Shown: positions 23,704-35,072, counted from the stretch's first letter. The stretch is 64,000 nt of DNA from Gigaspora rosea (GCA_003550325.1 QKWP01000488.1:170374-234373); one strand, 5' to 3'. The notes: generated by a model from the sequence alone, not told the origin. Numbers and translations are program-made.

Positions 23704-23812
23704 TACCGTATAACCACTGATGGGGTGTAGTTTCGAATTTCGACCTAAATTAAGCTTAACTTAGGCCGAAATTTGAAACAACACCCTATGCGTTATTTCG
23801 CGGTTATACGGC
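23704..23812. mobile_element. Small CG-ended foldback element (AAATTAAGCTTAA core), copy A
   Basis: The ends read TACCGTATAACC and GGTTATACGGCA. Further in are TGGGGTGT / ACACCCTA and TTTCGAATTTCGACCTAA paired with TTAGGCCGAAATTTGAAA. The centre is the palindromic AAATTAAGCTTAA. The right arm carries CGTTATTTCGCGG. About 109 bases, non-coding. Confidence 0.8.
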
Positions 23813-23943
23813 AAATATAAAATAAAAAAATAATTTAAAATATAATAAATAATTTCAAATAAAATAAAATAATTTAATAAATAAAATTAAACCGAATTAA
23901 AAAAAAAAAATAATTTAAAAAAAAAAACGAGAAAAAAATAAAT

Positions 23944-24152
23944 GTCGCTGCTGATGCTGAAATTTGGGGGTCGCGATTTGAAAATATATGCCCTGTTAAA
24001 ATCCACATATACTCTTTAATAAACAATTCTAACCCTAAACCCTAACCCAACCCTAAAAAAAAGCAGACAAAATTACCCAAAAAATTTTTAAAAAATTTGG
24101 ATCAAATTAGGTCGAAATTTCAGCATCAGTCGTTTTCAGCATCAGCTGCAAC
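23944..24152. mobile_element. Foldback element with internal telomere-like motif, copy 1
   Basis: The ends GCTGATGCTGAAATTT and AAATTTCAGCATCAG are inverted. The interior has AAATCCACATATACTCTTTA and a run of AACCCTAAACCCTAACCC near 24030-24056. The same interior, on the other strand, is in 46267-46479, whose ends are GCTTATGCTGAAATT. The two are members of one family. The telomere-like run is part of the element, not a chromosome end. Confidence 0.7.
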
Positions 24153-24759
24153 AATAAATAATAATAAAAAATAAACTAAAATTTTAGTTCCTATGTTTTT
24201 TCAATTTGCGATGAAACGATTCAAGAAAAGCTACTGGAAAAGGGGCTTCCAAAGTGTTTTTTTATTCGATTGTGAAAGCTAGAGAACTAGTATTAATAAG
24301 TAAGAAATAAACATTTAATTTTTACGGAAATAACAATTACAAACCAATTATTCGAATCGATACTTTTTTACATTAATTTTTAAGCCATCCCGATTAGTGA
24401 TTTATTTCATTCGATGAGAGACAAAATTGCATTTAACCAATAGGGAATTAGTAAACCCAAAATTCTGATCTGCATACATACTATGCAGATCCGATCACTA
24501 GTTCACGAGAATTTTGGCTGTAAAAATTGTACATATAAAGTTCTTTTTCTCGGATGAATGCATTATATAATTATATAATTATTTATTTTTGCACCTCTCT
24601 TTTATAAGAGGAATGTAATGTTAACTACTAAATCAAATTTATCTGACCTAATTAGCAACTCAGATAGAATTCTAGACCAAATTTAACTTGAAGTCAATTC
24701 GTTATAATAGATTTACTACTTTAAAAATAGTTTGTTCATTGATAAGTTCATTTCATCCC

Positions 24760-24815
24760 CCCTTCCGAGAGTCCTGGAAAGTGATGTTAACCGAAAAATT
24801 AACTTCAAACGGCCT
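24760..24815. repeat. Dispersed fragment GTTAACCGAAAAATTAACTT
   Basis: GTGATGTTAACCGAAAAATT at 24781 is the reverse complement of sequence at 23605-23632, and both have a C-rich neighbour (CATCCCCCCTTCC / CCCCTCCCCCTTCC). The motif resembles the ends of the inverted-repeat family at 31204, 32814 and 33022. Together the two may be ends of one disrupted ~1.2 kb element. Confidence 0.5.
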
Positions 24816-24892
24816 TCGTAAAAAAAAAAAGTATATAAAAATTACTATGTTATGTTTCATATGTACCGATAATGAGATAAGTATACATTTTG

Positions 24893-25343
24893 GTGAATAA
24901 CGGTAATTTGGCAAATGAACATGTGCCGCCGGGATGCATGATTTACAAACATAGTGCACTCTTAATAATAAATTTCAATAGTAAAGATTTTTTTCATAGA
25001 TAATAATAAAAGTATATAAACTTTAAATTTATATTAACATTTGATAGAACAGTCACACTAGTGAATTTATATTTATTAATTCCTTTTACTATTCTCTTTA
25101 AAGTAATGAAGCTTTTTATGAGTCTTCTTAAAAATTATTTGATTTTTTAAACTATTTTTTGCTCTAATTTCTATATAATTTGAGGGAAGGCCTTCATTAC
25201 TTTAAAGAGAATATTAAAAGAAATCTAATAAATATAGTTTCACTAGCGTATGACCGTTCTGTCACAGTTATAATCATGTAATTCATTTGTTATGCGTGCT
25301 GCGGTGTAGCCAACCATTTGTCAAATTACAGTATTCGCTAATT
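24893..25343. mobile_element. Foldback element with stepwise arms
   Basis: Outer arms: GAATAACGGTAATTTGGCAA and its imperfect complement near 25318-25343. Middle arms: GAACAGTCACACTAGTGAA and TTCACTAGCG...GACCGTTC. Inner arms: ATTCTCTTTAAAGTAATGAA and TTCATTACTTTAAAGAGAAT. The inner ones match exactly. The whole 450 bases fold on themselves. No coding sequence. Confidence 0.7.
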
Positions 25344-25514
25344 TGCCCAATAATGATGTTGTCCGACAATTTATGATCATGATTCGTAGGGAGCCGTTGA
25401 TTGAATTTTAATTTGAATTACATTGAACACATGAAAAAAATAACAAGAAGAAATAATTTCATGATCATATGAGTTTGTCAGATAACAGTAATTCTTAAAA
25501 AAAAAAATTAAGAT

Positions 25515-25805
25515 TTAGCATATCCAGAGCCATTGCAAAGGGGCTCGTTGAAGGATATTTGATATTTCATTGGCTAAATTGACTCATTAAAGATTTCATC
25601 AAAGGTTTTCGTTAGATAAAATATTTTGACGAAGCTATGTTGACATTGCAAAAATCGCACCCCCTAAAAATTAGTTCCGAAATAAAGCCCATGCGAGTTC
25701 CGAAATAACGCGCATCTCATGTAATATAACATAAATTTATAATATAGTAGCAATCGGGACTCTTTATCCCGGAATAACGCGCAGATGCCTATGATTTCGA
25801 GAATT
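25515..25805. repeat. Dispersed repeat copy 2 plus CG-rich motif fragments
   Basis: 25515-25660 repeats pieces of 6185-6375 (AGCATATCCAGAG, GGGGCTCGTTGAAGG, GACGAAGCTATGTTGACATT). It is followed by CCGAAATAACGCGCAT-type fragments at 25675-25790, which belong to the CG-ended element family. Confidence 0.55.
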
Positions 25806-26528
25806 TATGGCATGAATTTATATTTTTAATTTGTTTCTAGTTAACTCATAAAACTCAGATTAAAAGCATTTATAAAAAGTTAATTTATCAACTTAATAAA
25901 TATTTTACAAATTATCTCCTTTAAAAAATCGTGTAAAGAACCAGACAATGTCTTGAATGCAGCTACATATGACGGTATGCTTTTTTTGTATAATAATCAT
26001 ATTTTGTATCTTGAATTTTTTTTTTACCGTTCTATATGTTATTCCACTTGTTTATTCTTAAATTATTCTTCTAGGATCGCATGTTTAACAAGGCTATTGC
26101 AAGATTGTATTATTTGATTTATATCTAGCAAATTAATCAAATACTATCATGTACTATTTATTGGCGAAAATATCACAAATTAGTCCGTAAATTGAAATTA
26201 TTGTACTACTATTTAACGTCTATTTTCTAGAAGAATTTAAAATTGATACCTCAGTATGTAGATAATTGCCATATCCATATACAAAGACCGGAATATTTAG
26301 AATTATTTACATTCTTAGATTTCATTTTGCAGCTTATCGACCAATAAGTTTTTTTTTGACAAATTTCAATTACGATCCCGTGGCATAATTTCATTCACTC
26401 CGCAGATCGTTTAAATATTCATTTTACATTGTAAATTGGGCTGTTTTTTGTTTGGTATATAATTATTCGATTACTTTAAATGGTAAAACAAACAGGTCAA
26501 TATCATTACGATCTATTACGAGAATTGC

Positions 26529-26590
26529 ATATTTATCGCGATCATAGCGAAATATTTATCGCGATCATAACGAAATATTTATCGCGTTTA
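26529..26590. repeat. 23-base tandem repeat, three copies
   Basis: ATTTATCGCGATCATAGCGAA and its near-copies are repeated at 23-base spacing, the last unit being partial. It contains the GATC palindrome TCGCGATC. It abuts the MITE at 26598. Confidence 0.85.
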
Positions 26591-26597
26591 ACAAATA

Positions 26598-26792
26598 CAG
26601 TCAACTCTCTTTATACCGAACCTCTCTATAACGAAATAACGAACTATGGATATACTGGACTAAAAGTTTTAGAATTTTATAATAGTTTGGTATAAAAAAG
26701 AGTTATGGTTTCTTAAGAAAACATAGCAATTTTATATAGCAAACTTTTTTTAATAGCCAGAATCAACAGTTCGTTATAGAAAGAGTTGACTG
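26598..26792. mobile_element. Tc1/mariner- or pogo-like MITE with TA target site
   Basis: The ends CAGTCAACTCTCTTTATA and the complement of GAAAGAGTTGACTG lie between TA dinucleotides at 26596-26597 and 26793-26794. The TIR extends about 24 bases with few mismatches. At 195 bases it is too short to encode a transposase. TIR sequence and TA duplication are the basis for the superfamily call. Confidence 0.8.
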
Positions 26793-27130
26793 TATTTTAA
26801 ATCATTGGAAACTTTTTTTAATAAAGAAATGCAATATTCTGGCATTTGGAGTCAAGAAATCTGCGAAAATATATTTTATTTGCAAACTATTCTCAAGATA
26901 CGAAAGTTAAAAATTCGCCTACAATATATCAATTAAAAAGATTAATTTAGTATCTAAGTTTAGATAAAAATAACTATACAATATTCATATAATAATAAAA
27001 AAAAAACAAACATATAAAGCGTCAATATACAGCACAAAAAAAGGATGATCTATGTACTATCAAATAAGCCTCACGACTATAATATTCTTACAATAAACAT
27101 TGTGATAAATAATTTCTGTAATTGACTTAT

Positions 27131-27679
27131 TTAGACAAGTCCTTTGCTAAGTCTAAATCGAGAAATATCTTGGAATTGGAAGGTTTCCAGTATGTCAGGA
27201 TTAACTCTACGAATAGGCTGTAATGTTATATCAGCATAGTTCTTCCCAGAAGTTTGTGTAGAAGAATCTACTTTAGTTTCCTTAACAATTTGAGGTGGGT
27301 TTATTGTTTGTTGTATTACATCTAGATTACTTGACGAGCGACAATGTTTTGAAATAGTTCTATCAAAAAATGTCTTTGGTGTTTGATTAGTTTTAAATTT
27401 TGTTCTTTGTTGAGTTTTGCTAGATAATGAATCTGAACGCGTAATTCCGAGCTTAAATTTATGTTGATAATTGCTAGGTTGGTAATTACCAGGTTTAATA
27501 CGTTTTATTTTAAGTTCAGTAGAATATGTCTTTGGTGTTTGATTATCTTTAAATATCTTATCACAGGGTAATTTGATACTCTTCATTCCAAGCTTGAGTT
27601 CTTGTTTATCGCGTTTTGCTGCAAGTTCAGTAAAAATTGTTTCTGGTGTCTTATGTTTTTTAAAGATTATTTTTCCCAT
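27131..27679 (-). CDS. Basic, low-complexity protein of unknown function (182 aa)
   Basis: A single uninterrupted frame from ATG at 27679 to a stop at 27131. It is rich in Lys, Thr, Gln and Ser with no hydrophobic segment, and is predicted to be disordered. Three imperfect repeats carry TPET or TPKT preceded by basic residues (HKTPETIFTEL, NQTPKTYSTEL, NQTPKTFFDRT). Near residue 140 the string DSSTQTSG resembles a dynein light chain LC8 docking motif (xTQT), but that is only a short match. No family is recognised. The repeats, the length in a stop-rich background and the normal codon use make a real gene likely. No introns are needed. Confidence 0.55.
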   Translation of the reverse strand: MGKIIFKKHKTPETIFTELAAKRDKQELKLGMKSIKLPCDKIFKDNQTPKTYSTELKIKRIKPGNYQPSNYQHKFKLGITRSDSLSSKTQQRTKFKTNQTPKTFFDRTISKHCRSSSNLDVIQQTINPPQIVKETKVDSSTQTSGKNYADITLQPIRRVNPDILETFQFQDISRFRLSKGLV

Positions 27680-29884
27680 GATTAAATAAAACGAAATGAT
27701 GAATGTTTTAGACTTTATCGAAATGATTTATTGAATATTTTGAATTTGATAAATATATATATTTATATCACTGTAAATGATTTATATATCAGAAATTATT
27801 AATATTTAATAGATTGAAATCAATAAGCAAAAAAACCAAACTAGGAAATGTAAATGAAAATGTCTAATCGTATTATGACTTTATTTTTGGTACGATTTTA
27901 TCTCTATAAATTTATCTTTGTACAATCAAAATGAGACAGAATGTGCAGTTTTTATATTTTTTTTTTTACTTTTTAATACGGACATTCATACTCCGAAAAT
28001 GTTACAAGATTCTTTATGTCCTCGCTTTTTTTCATTATTTTTGCTTTTTCGTGGAGTTAATGATCCGCCATGTTACACATGTAATTTAGAAAAGTCTAGA
28101 ATATGCACCTCATTTTCTAAAGGCATGTGTGACATGTTATGCATGTTGTCCATCACACATCTGAAATGCGCAAAAATTCATTTAGTGCTTGTATTAAGGG
28201 TTAGATATTATATATATATAGTAAGATATATAGTAAAATTGTTCAATTTATGCACGAAAGATGGTTTCTTATGCAGATTTTGAGACATAACCGATTTTGG
28301 TAAAACGAATGAGTTTTCTGATCGTATATCGTTACACCTGACCTTGAAATTTGATTGGTAGTCTGGCACTAACCTGTGACACATTCCGGACATGCATTCT
28401 AGAGACCAGTGTTGTCACACAACCTCCATTTTTGAAGCATATATACTTACCATTTATGCATAAAATTATAAATTCCGAGTAGAATACAACCGGAAAATTA
28501 AAGTTTATTTACAATTTATCGATACAAATTTCTTAAAAAAATCAACTTAATTTCCTTAATATTGGTAACAAAGTATTTTGGTTAATATCACACACAAAGA
28601 GCGATACAAATGTCCCTTTGAAAATTACTAATAAGGCGTAATGAACAGATTAAGTTTGCGCACAATACTAATCACCTTGTCATAAACATTATGAAAGAGA
28701 TTGGCTAATTACAATATTATGATTGTGTGATGATGTAATCTATCATATAGGACAAATTTAATCGACCAGCCAATATATAATATGGAGACTGTATTAGCGG
28801 CAGCTAATCGGCCAAACTAACTTAGTCAACTTAAAATCATCATCAAAAGAACTAATACCTTTTTATTTACCTGATTACATAAAACAGTACGTACGCACCA
28901 ATAAAATATTGAATCTATAATATTTTTCATTTTTTATTAAAACAAATTAAAACGTAAATGACATAACGTTTTTTAATATTCTAACTTTTTTATAGAATTA
29001 CTAGTAGAATTTTAAGTCATATATTTTTTATTACGCATTATATATAATTCTTTAATATGTGAAAGGTATCATAATCGTGGTTTTAGAAAACTATATTAAA
29101 ATTTGTTAATCTCGAGTAAATTTATTACATAATTGGTTTATAATTTATTTACTGTATACGTTGAGTATTATAATTTAAAGTAAGATCAAAGGATTCTAAT
29201 CATTATTGCTTAGTGCTCCAATATCAATTAAAGTATAGTATGCCTGGCGAATTTCATCTTTTGTGATTATTCTATATCACTTTATTTAATATATATCTTT
29301 ATTTATCTAAAGACTTTTTAAATTTAATGTGAGATGTATTCTAAGATCAGATGCAATATTAAAAACAAAATGTATCAAATTTTAAATTTCGTAAGAATGA
29401 GCTACAATATGATCTTATATATATCAATGCTAAAAGTGAACCGAGAAATAATCCAATGTTTAATCATATAATACTTAATATAAATCATTCTGATACAGTA
29501 CTGTAATTTTTTTACTGTGCATTAATTTTGTTATTTAGGGTCTTTGCCTTAATATTCATGTTATGGAACAAGATTTCAAGGCAAAAGGCAAAGACTTATT
29601 TGATTGGTTGACAGTGCATTTTTCTATAAAAAAATTTTTTTTTATTCAAATTTATCAAAAATATATCCAAATTTTCTGTCCTTAACTACAGGTTCTGTAC
29701 ATGCCCAGCACCATTTTTAATAGTCCGTACAGAGTCCTATTGATATTTAAAATTTTGATTGCTGAGTTTATATTTTTACAGTATATTCAATTAACAGGTT
29801 GATTTAAATGAACAATCATTCTTAGAATAAGACTTTAGTGCATCATCGCAATAATAATCGAGAATAACCAATATTATTTCTTTG
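27680..29884. other. Gene-free AT-rich DNA
   Basis: No confident gene. A 121-codon plus-strand frame (27918-28283) is Phe/Leu/Cys-rich and has no recognisable domain. An imperfect inverted pair GGGTCTTTGCCTTAA / AAGGCAAAGACTTA lies at 29538-29597. Confidence 0.45.
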
Positions 29885-30875
29885 TTCTCCACTTGCGTAT
29901 TAAACTGCAAGTTTGTAAGTATATAGTTTACTCATGAAATAATGTTCACATTTATCGTCAGTAGAAATCTTTATTAAATATTACTTTTCTGTTCTTTCAT
30001 TTACATGTTAAATTACCAGTTGTAAGTATATAATTTATTCAATATTACTTTGTTATTCAAATTATTAGGGAGTAAGCATATATAGTTTATTCATGGAATC
30101 ATGTACACATTTTATCGCTAATAGAAATCTCTATTAAAATATACTTCTCTGTACTTTCACTTACATGTTAAATTACCAGTTTGTAAGTATATAATTTATT
30201 TATAAAATAAAGTACGCATTTTATCGTCAATAGAATTCTATATTAAATACTACTTCTTACACTTACATGTTAAATTACCAGTTTGTAAGTGTATAGTTTA
30301 TTCATAAAATAATGTACACATTTTATCGTTAATAGAGTTCTTTATTAATTATTATTTTTCTGTTCTTTCATTTACATGTTAAATCACCAGTTTGTAAGTA
30401 TATAGTTTGTTCATAAAATAACATACACATTTTATCATCAACAGAATTCTCTATTAAATATTACTTCTCCGTTCTCTCACCTACATGTTAAATTACTAGA
30501 CGGTAATTTATATCATAAAATAATACAGTATGCCCATTTTATCATTAATAGAATTCTCTATTAAATATTACTTTCTTTCATTTTTTTCATTAGTAGAATT
30601 CTTTTTAATATTACTTCTCTGTTCTGTCTTTTACGTGTTAAATTACCAGATCGCAAGTATTAGTTTATTCATAAAATAATTACTGTCAATAGGATTCTCT
30701 ATTAAATATAATTACCAGTTTGTAAGTATATAGTTCATATTATAAAATAATTTTATCGTTAATAAGATTCTCTATTAAATATTCTCTACTCTTCACTTGC
30801 TATGTTAAATGATCAGTTGTAAGTATATAACTTATCATAAAATAATGTACACATTTTATTATCAATAGAATTCTC

Positions 30876-30975
30876 TACTTAGAGTTTGGAACCGGTTTTA
30901 TATTTTATATGTTAAAACCGATCAAACCCGGTTTTAACATATGAAAAATAAAACCGGTTCCAAACTCTACTAAGT
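30876..30975. mobile_element. Near-perfect ~100-base hairpin inside the minisatellite
   Basis: The arms of about 45 bases pair almost completely: CTTAGAGTTTGGAACCGGTT on the left and AACCGGTTCCAAACTCTA on the right, with GTTAAAACCG / CGGTTTTAAC near the loop. The minisatellite resumes on both sides, so this is an insertion. Confidence 0.85.
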
Positions 30976-31203
30976 ATTATAAAATAATGTACACATTTAC
31001 TTTCAATAAAATCTCTTTAAATATTACTTTGTTCTTTCACTTTGTGTTAAATTATCAGTTTGTAAGTATATAATTGACTCATAAAATAATGTACACCCTT
31101 TAGGCTACTCAAAGTTGATTTTTCGTTTTGCATGGATTTCAAAATCCGGGACGGACGGACGGATTTTTTTTTTAATTTACTGCAAATAGAATAATGTTCA
31201 CAT

Positions 31204-31469
31204 TTAAGGTTACACAATGTTAATTTTTCATTTTGCACAACAAGGAATCAAAAAATTGGGCCGGCAGTCATATTTTTCCTGTCAGTCCTATCGGACAATT
31301 ACGGGAAATTAAGGTCTCACGGGTGACACCGGATGAAAATAGCGGAAAAAATAGATGTCAAAAGTCGAAAAATTGGACAATTGGGATCTAAAAAAAAAAA
31401 AATTAAAAAATTAAAAAAAAATGGGGCGGCGGGTAATGCAAACCGAAAAATCAACTTTGCATGGCCTTA
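31204..31469. mobile_element. Inverted-repeat element, GGTCATGCAAAGTTAA family, copy 1
   Basis: The left end TTAAGGTTACACAATGTTAA, continuing into TTTTTCATTTTGC, pairs with the right end GCAAACCGAAAAATCAACTT, continuing into TGCATGGCCTTAA. The interior contains CGGTGTCACC-like and poly(A) sequence. A further left-end-like fragment lies at 31100-31135. Related copies are at 32814-32998 and 33022-33150. Non-coding. Confidence 0.75.
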
Positions 31470-32813
31470 AATATTTCTTTGTTCTTTCACTTAGTGTTAA
31501 ATTATCAGTTTGTAAGTGTATAATTGACTCATAAAATAATTACACTTGGCATATCAATTAGTAAATATTAATTCTATTCTGTTGTTTACGTGTTAAATTT
31601 CCAGAGAGTATGGATATAGTTTATTCATGAAATCACATATATATGTATATTTTATCATCAATAGAATTCTCTATTAAATATTACTTCTATGTTCTTTCGC
31701 TATATGTTAAATTACCAGGAAGTAAGTACTGCATATAGTTTATTCATAAAACAATATACACATTTTATTCTTTATATTATTAATATTATTTTCTGTTACG
31801 TGTTAGAGTGTAAATGTATAATTTTATTCATAAAACAATGTACATATTATTTACCGTTAATAGAATTTTATATTAAGATTTTTATTTTCATTTGCGTGTA
31901 TACTAGACGGCAAGCACCCTTGTTAACTTATGATTATTTTCATTAGCATGTAAACTTGACGGCAAGTATCCCTGTTAACTTATGATTCATTTATTTAATG
32001 CAAAATTTAAGTACCTTAAAGCATCAAATAAATTAATTCACAAAGATCCTCCGTTTATGGAAAATGTGAAAAGTGCAAACGGGTTAACAATTTTTATGCC
32101 TGGTGTCATACATGTGATCCCGAAATAATTGTTCAGCAAGGATGTTTAAGATAATGAGATTGATAATTGCATTAAATATTTTCAACGTAAAACCATAATA
32201 CACGCGGAGGTGATTGAATGAATTCCATTAGATAGATTGCGAGAGGTTGAAAAAATTGGTGATGGGGATTTAGCTCTTTATTTTCAGTAATCTGGTCAGA
32301 TGGCATATGATTTATTAAACGTAAAAATGGAAAATATGTAAACTGTAGTAAAAAAATCAACTAAGGTTGCGTTCAAAACATTATAATTCTCAAGATTGTC
32401 AGAAAAGGTCCTTTGATTTTTTAAAAGAAGTAAGTTTTTCGTTATATATTTAAGTGTTTAATACTGTATATGAAGAAAATATTAAAAACATTCATTTACA
32501 AGTTTAACAATCATATGAAGAACAAATTAAAGGGTAGTGAATTAGAGATATATGGATTAACTAAGAATATAGAAAATAATGAGCATCTTAACCCTAAAAC
32601 TGGAGAATACTTGATAGTATTTCAATTTGCTAATGGTGGAAATCTTTATAAACATTTAAAACCAAATTTTACTAAGCTTACCTAGGAAAATAAATTATCG
32701 CGACTTATAAATATATCTGGTGATTTAGTAAGAATTCATAATGCAGGATTTATATATTGTGATTTTCATAGCGGAAATATATTAACTGGGGAGGTCTTTG
32801 GATGGTATATCGT

Positions 32814-32998
32814 TTAAACCACGCAGAGTTAATTTTTCATTTTGCATAACCTGCCGACCCAATTTTTCCAAAAAAACTTTTTTTATGTTCCATTTTGCCA
32901 TTTAATTTTTTCTCCGGTGTCACCCGATGATTATCTTAACTTTCCGTAATTACCCGATAGGTCATGCAAACCGAAGAATTAACTTTTGCGTGACCTTA
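32814..32998. mobile_element. Inverted-repeat element, GGTCATGCAAAGTTAA family, copy 2
   Basis: The left end is GCAGAGTTAATTTTTCATTT and the right end is GCAAACCGAAGAATTAACTT, continuing into TTGCGTGACCTTA. The interior shares CTCCGGTGTCACCCGATGA with copy 1 on the opposite strand. It sits at the point where the kinase pseudogene loses its activation segment. Confidence 0.75.
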
Positions 32999-33021
32999 GA
33001 TGTGAGCATGAATATATTAAT

Positions 33022-33150
33022 TTAGGTCATGCAAAGTTATTTTTTTTTTAAAAAAAAAATAAAAAAAAATAAAATAAAAAAATAAAAAAATCCGACCCGA
33101 ATTTTGAAACATCAGGTTACGCAAAACGAAAAATTAACTTTGCGCCTTAA
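33022..33150. mobile_element. Inverted-repeat element, GGTCATGCAAAGTTAA family, copy 3
   Basis: The ends are TAGGTCATGCAAAGTTA and CGAAAAATTAACTTTGCGCC, around an A-rich low-complexity interior. It is about 25 bases from copy 2, inside the same kinase pseudogene. The pair may be one larger element with a nested copy. Confidence 0.7.
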
Positions 33151-33654
33151 TGGACGACCTTTGTCATTAGTATTGTTAAATTGATTGCGTCCAGCATTTG
33201 CACTTGGAACTCCAGATTGTTATATCAAATTAGTCCAATAATGCATGGACTTGATCCGCTGAAACGACCCACTGCTAATAACGTTGCCTTAAACCTTATC
33301 ATCAATATTATTATATGAAGGGTTATAATGAGAATGATAAACTTTGTATAAAAGATAAATATTTGACTGCAGATGAGATGATTAAAACATTGGAAATTAA
33401 ACCTCCAAAACACCCGGAGTCAATTTATACTTGTAAAAGTATAAACATATTGAGAATAACAAGTCAAGATATTTGGTTATTCAAGTTGAATCAATTACAT
33501 ATTAACTAACAAATTATTTTAATTAATTCGTTCCTGGTAATTAAACAGGATAAATCGGATAGTGAATGTCGCCAAATAAAACCTGAAGTGAAAGTCGCCT
33601 GAAAAATTGATTTAATCAATGCGATCTGTGTTTAGGCCATTTCAGGAACAAAAA

Positions 33655-33712
33655 CAACAACAACAACAAACATAATAATAACAACAATAATAATAATAAT
33701 AGTTTAACGATA
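33655..33712. repeat. CAA/TAA microsatellite
   Basis: Alternating runs of ACA and ATA trinucleotides directly after the kinase pseudogene. Simple sequence, no coding role. Confidence 0.9.
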
Positions 33713-34110
33713 TAGGGAAGTAACATAAAAGTGGCATGATCTATCGAAACGACCAAAAAAACGCTTATTGGACTGTATTGTACACGTGTTTCAATTGCAA
33801 TTCGATATAGTACAGTAATGAAGACTTAAATTTTCACCTAGAGATTTTAATTGGGCAGTACTTAAGTTATATCTAAGTGGTACTTAGCTATGCAAAGGAA
33901 AAGTTGCCAGAGATGTTAAATTTTGTGGATTTCAAAGGCTTTTGACATTGAAAGTTACTGGCACGTGGTTTTTATAATCAAGTCACTGGATCGCAGTATT
34001 GGCCGATGGCCTTAAATGATTTATATAACCTTTATGACCTGTCATAGGTCATTTGGTCATAACAAAAGCTGACATGACTTTATGACTTTTTAATATAGTA
34101 AGAATCATAA

Positions 34111-34215
34111 TACCGTATTTTCGCGGAACAATGCGCAGGGGCGTTATTTCGAATTCTGGCCAGAATTAAGTTAATTCGGGCCAAAATTCGAAATTGCACC
34201 CCGGCGCGTTAATAT
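34111..34215. mobile_element. Small CG-ended foldback element, copy B
   Basis: It begins TACCGTATTTTCGCGG, then GCGCAGGGGCGTTATTTCGA. The centre is CTGGCCAGAATTAAGTTAA paired with TTCGGGCCAAAATTCGAAA, and it ends with GCACCCCGGCGCG. Same layout as 23704-23812, but the outermost right end is missing. Confidence 0.7.
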
Positions 34216-34697
34216 ATCTGTATGACCTATGACCAAAAGTCATATGATTATATGATTTATATGACCAGTGTGACTTACGTAGGTCATTGGCCAACACTCC
34301 TGGATCGAGTGTAACGTAGAAATCAAATCAATCGAATAAAGAGTACCGGTAAGAATTAAAGTACTGTACAATAAAGCCTATTATTATTCAAGATTAGATT
34401 GGTTATATAAAATTTTTAAGGAATTTTTTTATATTTATTTTATTTAATTTGGGTTTGTTTTTGCCAGGGCAGTTGGTTGGAAGAGCCGAGTACATACATG
34501 TGCAGTTAGCTCAAGCCGTAATTTTGAAATGAACTTTATAGCATCTCACTTGTTTGATCGTACGAAACTTGATTGTTAACAATAATTAAAAGTTAATGGG
34601 AGATACGTCACAGTTACTATGCTACTTTATTTGCTAATAAAAACCAAATTTTCCTGATGTAGGGCAGAATTATTTATCTAGTTAGCATTAGAATTGC

Positions 34698-34811
34698 TTA
34701 CTATTCGCGAAATAAGAGCGATATAATTTCGGGTTTGGCCTAAATTAAGCTTAATTTGAGCCATTATTCGAAATAATACCCATAGGCGTTATTTCGCGAA
34801 AATTTGATATT
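34698..34811. mobile_element. Small CG-ended foldback element, copy C
   Basis: TTCGCGAAATAAGAGCGAT on the left pairs with GGCGTTATTTCGCGAA on the right. The centre is GGCCTAAATTAAGCTTAATT. It has the same core as copies A and B. Non-coding. Confidence 0.75.
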
Positions 34812-35072
34812 GTAAGAATTAGAACTGTTGTTATGTATAAAATTGTGTTCCCAACATATTTTGTTAGTACACTAAGATAGATTTAGATTTTCATCTTCCA
34901 TAATTTTCTACTTAACATTTCTTAAAAGCATAGTTTATTCTGATTAGTTAAATGGATAAAGTGTATTACAACATAAGGTATTTGCGCCAAGCTATATTAT
35001 CTTAATTAAATAGAAATATTTGATATTTTTATAATAAATTTTTTGATTTTAATTTTAGTAATATTAATTAAT

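Larger units (their letters stand above)
29885..31960. repeat. Long degenerate minisatellite, ~110-base unit
   Basis: About 15 or more units share TTACATGTTAAATTACCAG, TTTGTAAGTATATAGTTTA, TTCATAAAATAATGTACACA and TAGAATTCTCTATTAAATA. Clear units begin near 29990, 30160, 30260, 30370, 30475, 31580 and 31690. Others are shortened. Two foldback elements (30876-30975 and 31204-31469) interrupt it. Non-coding. Confidence 0.85.
32050..33600 (+). pseudogene. TKL-type kinase pseudogene interrupted by two elements
   Basis: The front reads YGKCEKCKRVNNFYAWCHTC (about 32056-32115), a Cys-rich segment typical before kinase domains in this group. IPLDRLREVEKIGDGDLALY then marks a degraded glycine loop, and STKVAFKTL carries the VAIK-type lysine. 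The reading continues through YLIVFQFANGGNLYKHLKP and FIYCDFHSGNIL (HRD reduced to CDF). Kinase sequence then stops at about 32800, where two inverted-repeat elements lie (32814-32998, 33022-33150). It resumes near 33160 as RPAFALGTPDCYIKLVQ and LKRPTANN, then the tail KHPESIYTCKSINI. Several stops and shifts are present and the DFG-to-APE segment is missing, so it cannot be functional. Confidence 0.75.
33713..35072. other. Intergenic DNA holding two CG-ended foldback elements
   Basis: No gene seen. The elements at 34111-34215 and 34698-34811 are described separately. Around 34010-34270 short strings such as ATGACCTATGACC and TCATATGATTATATGA recur, giving a decayed local repeat that surrounds the first element. 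Confidence 0.45.

Noticed and set aside
27918-28283. 121-codon plus-strand frame
   Set aside because: Phe-, Leu- and Cys-rich with simple-sequence parts and no recognisable domain. Too weak to call a gene.
34458-34520. tRNA-like strings (GCAGTTAGCTCA, AGGGCAGTTGG)
   Set aside because: They look like the 5-prime part of a tRNA, but there is no matching B box, anticodon arm or acceptor pairing.
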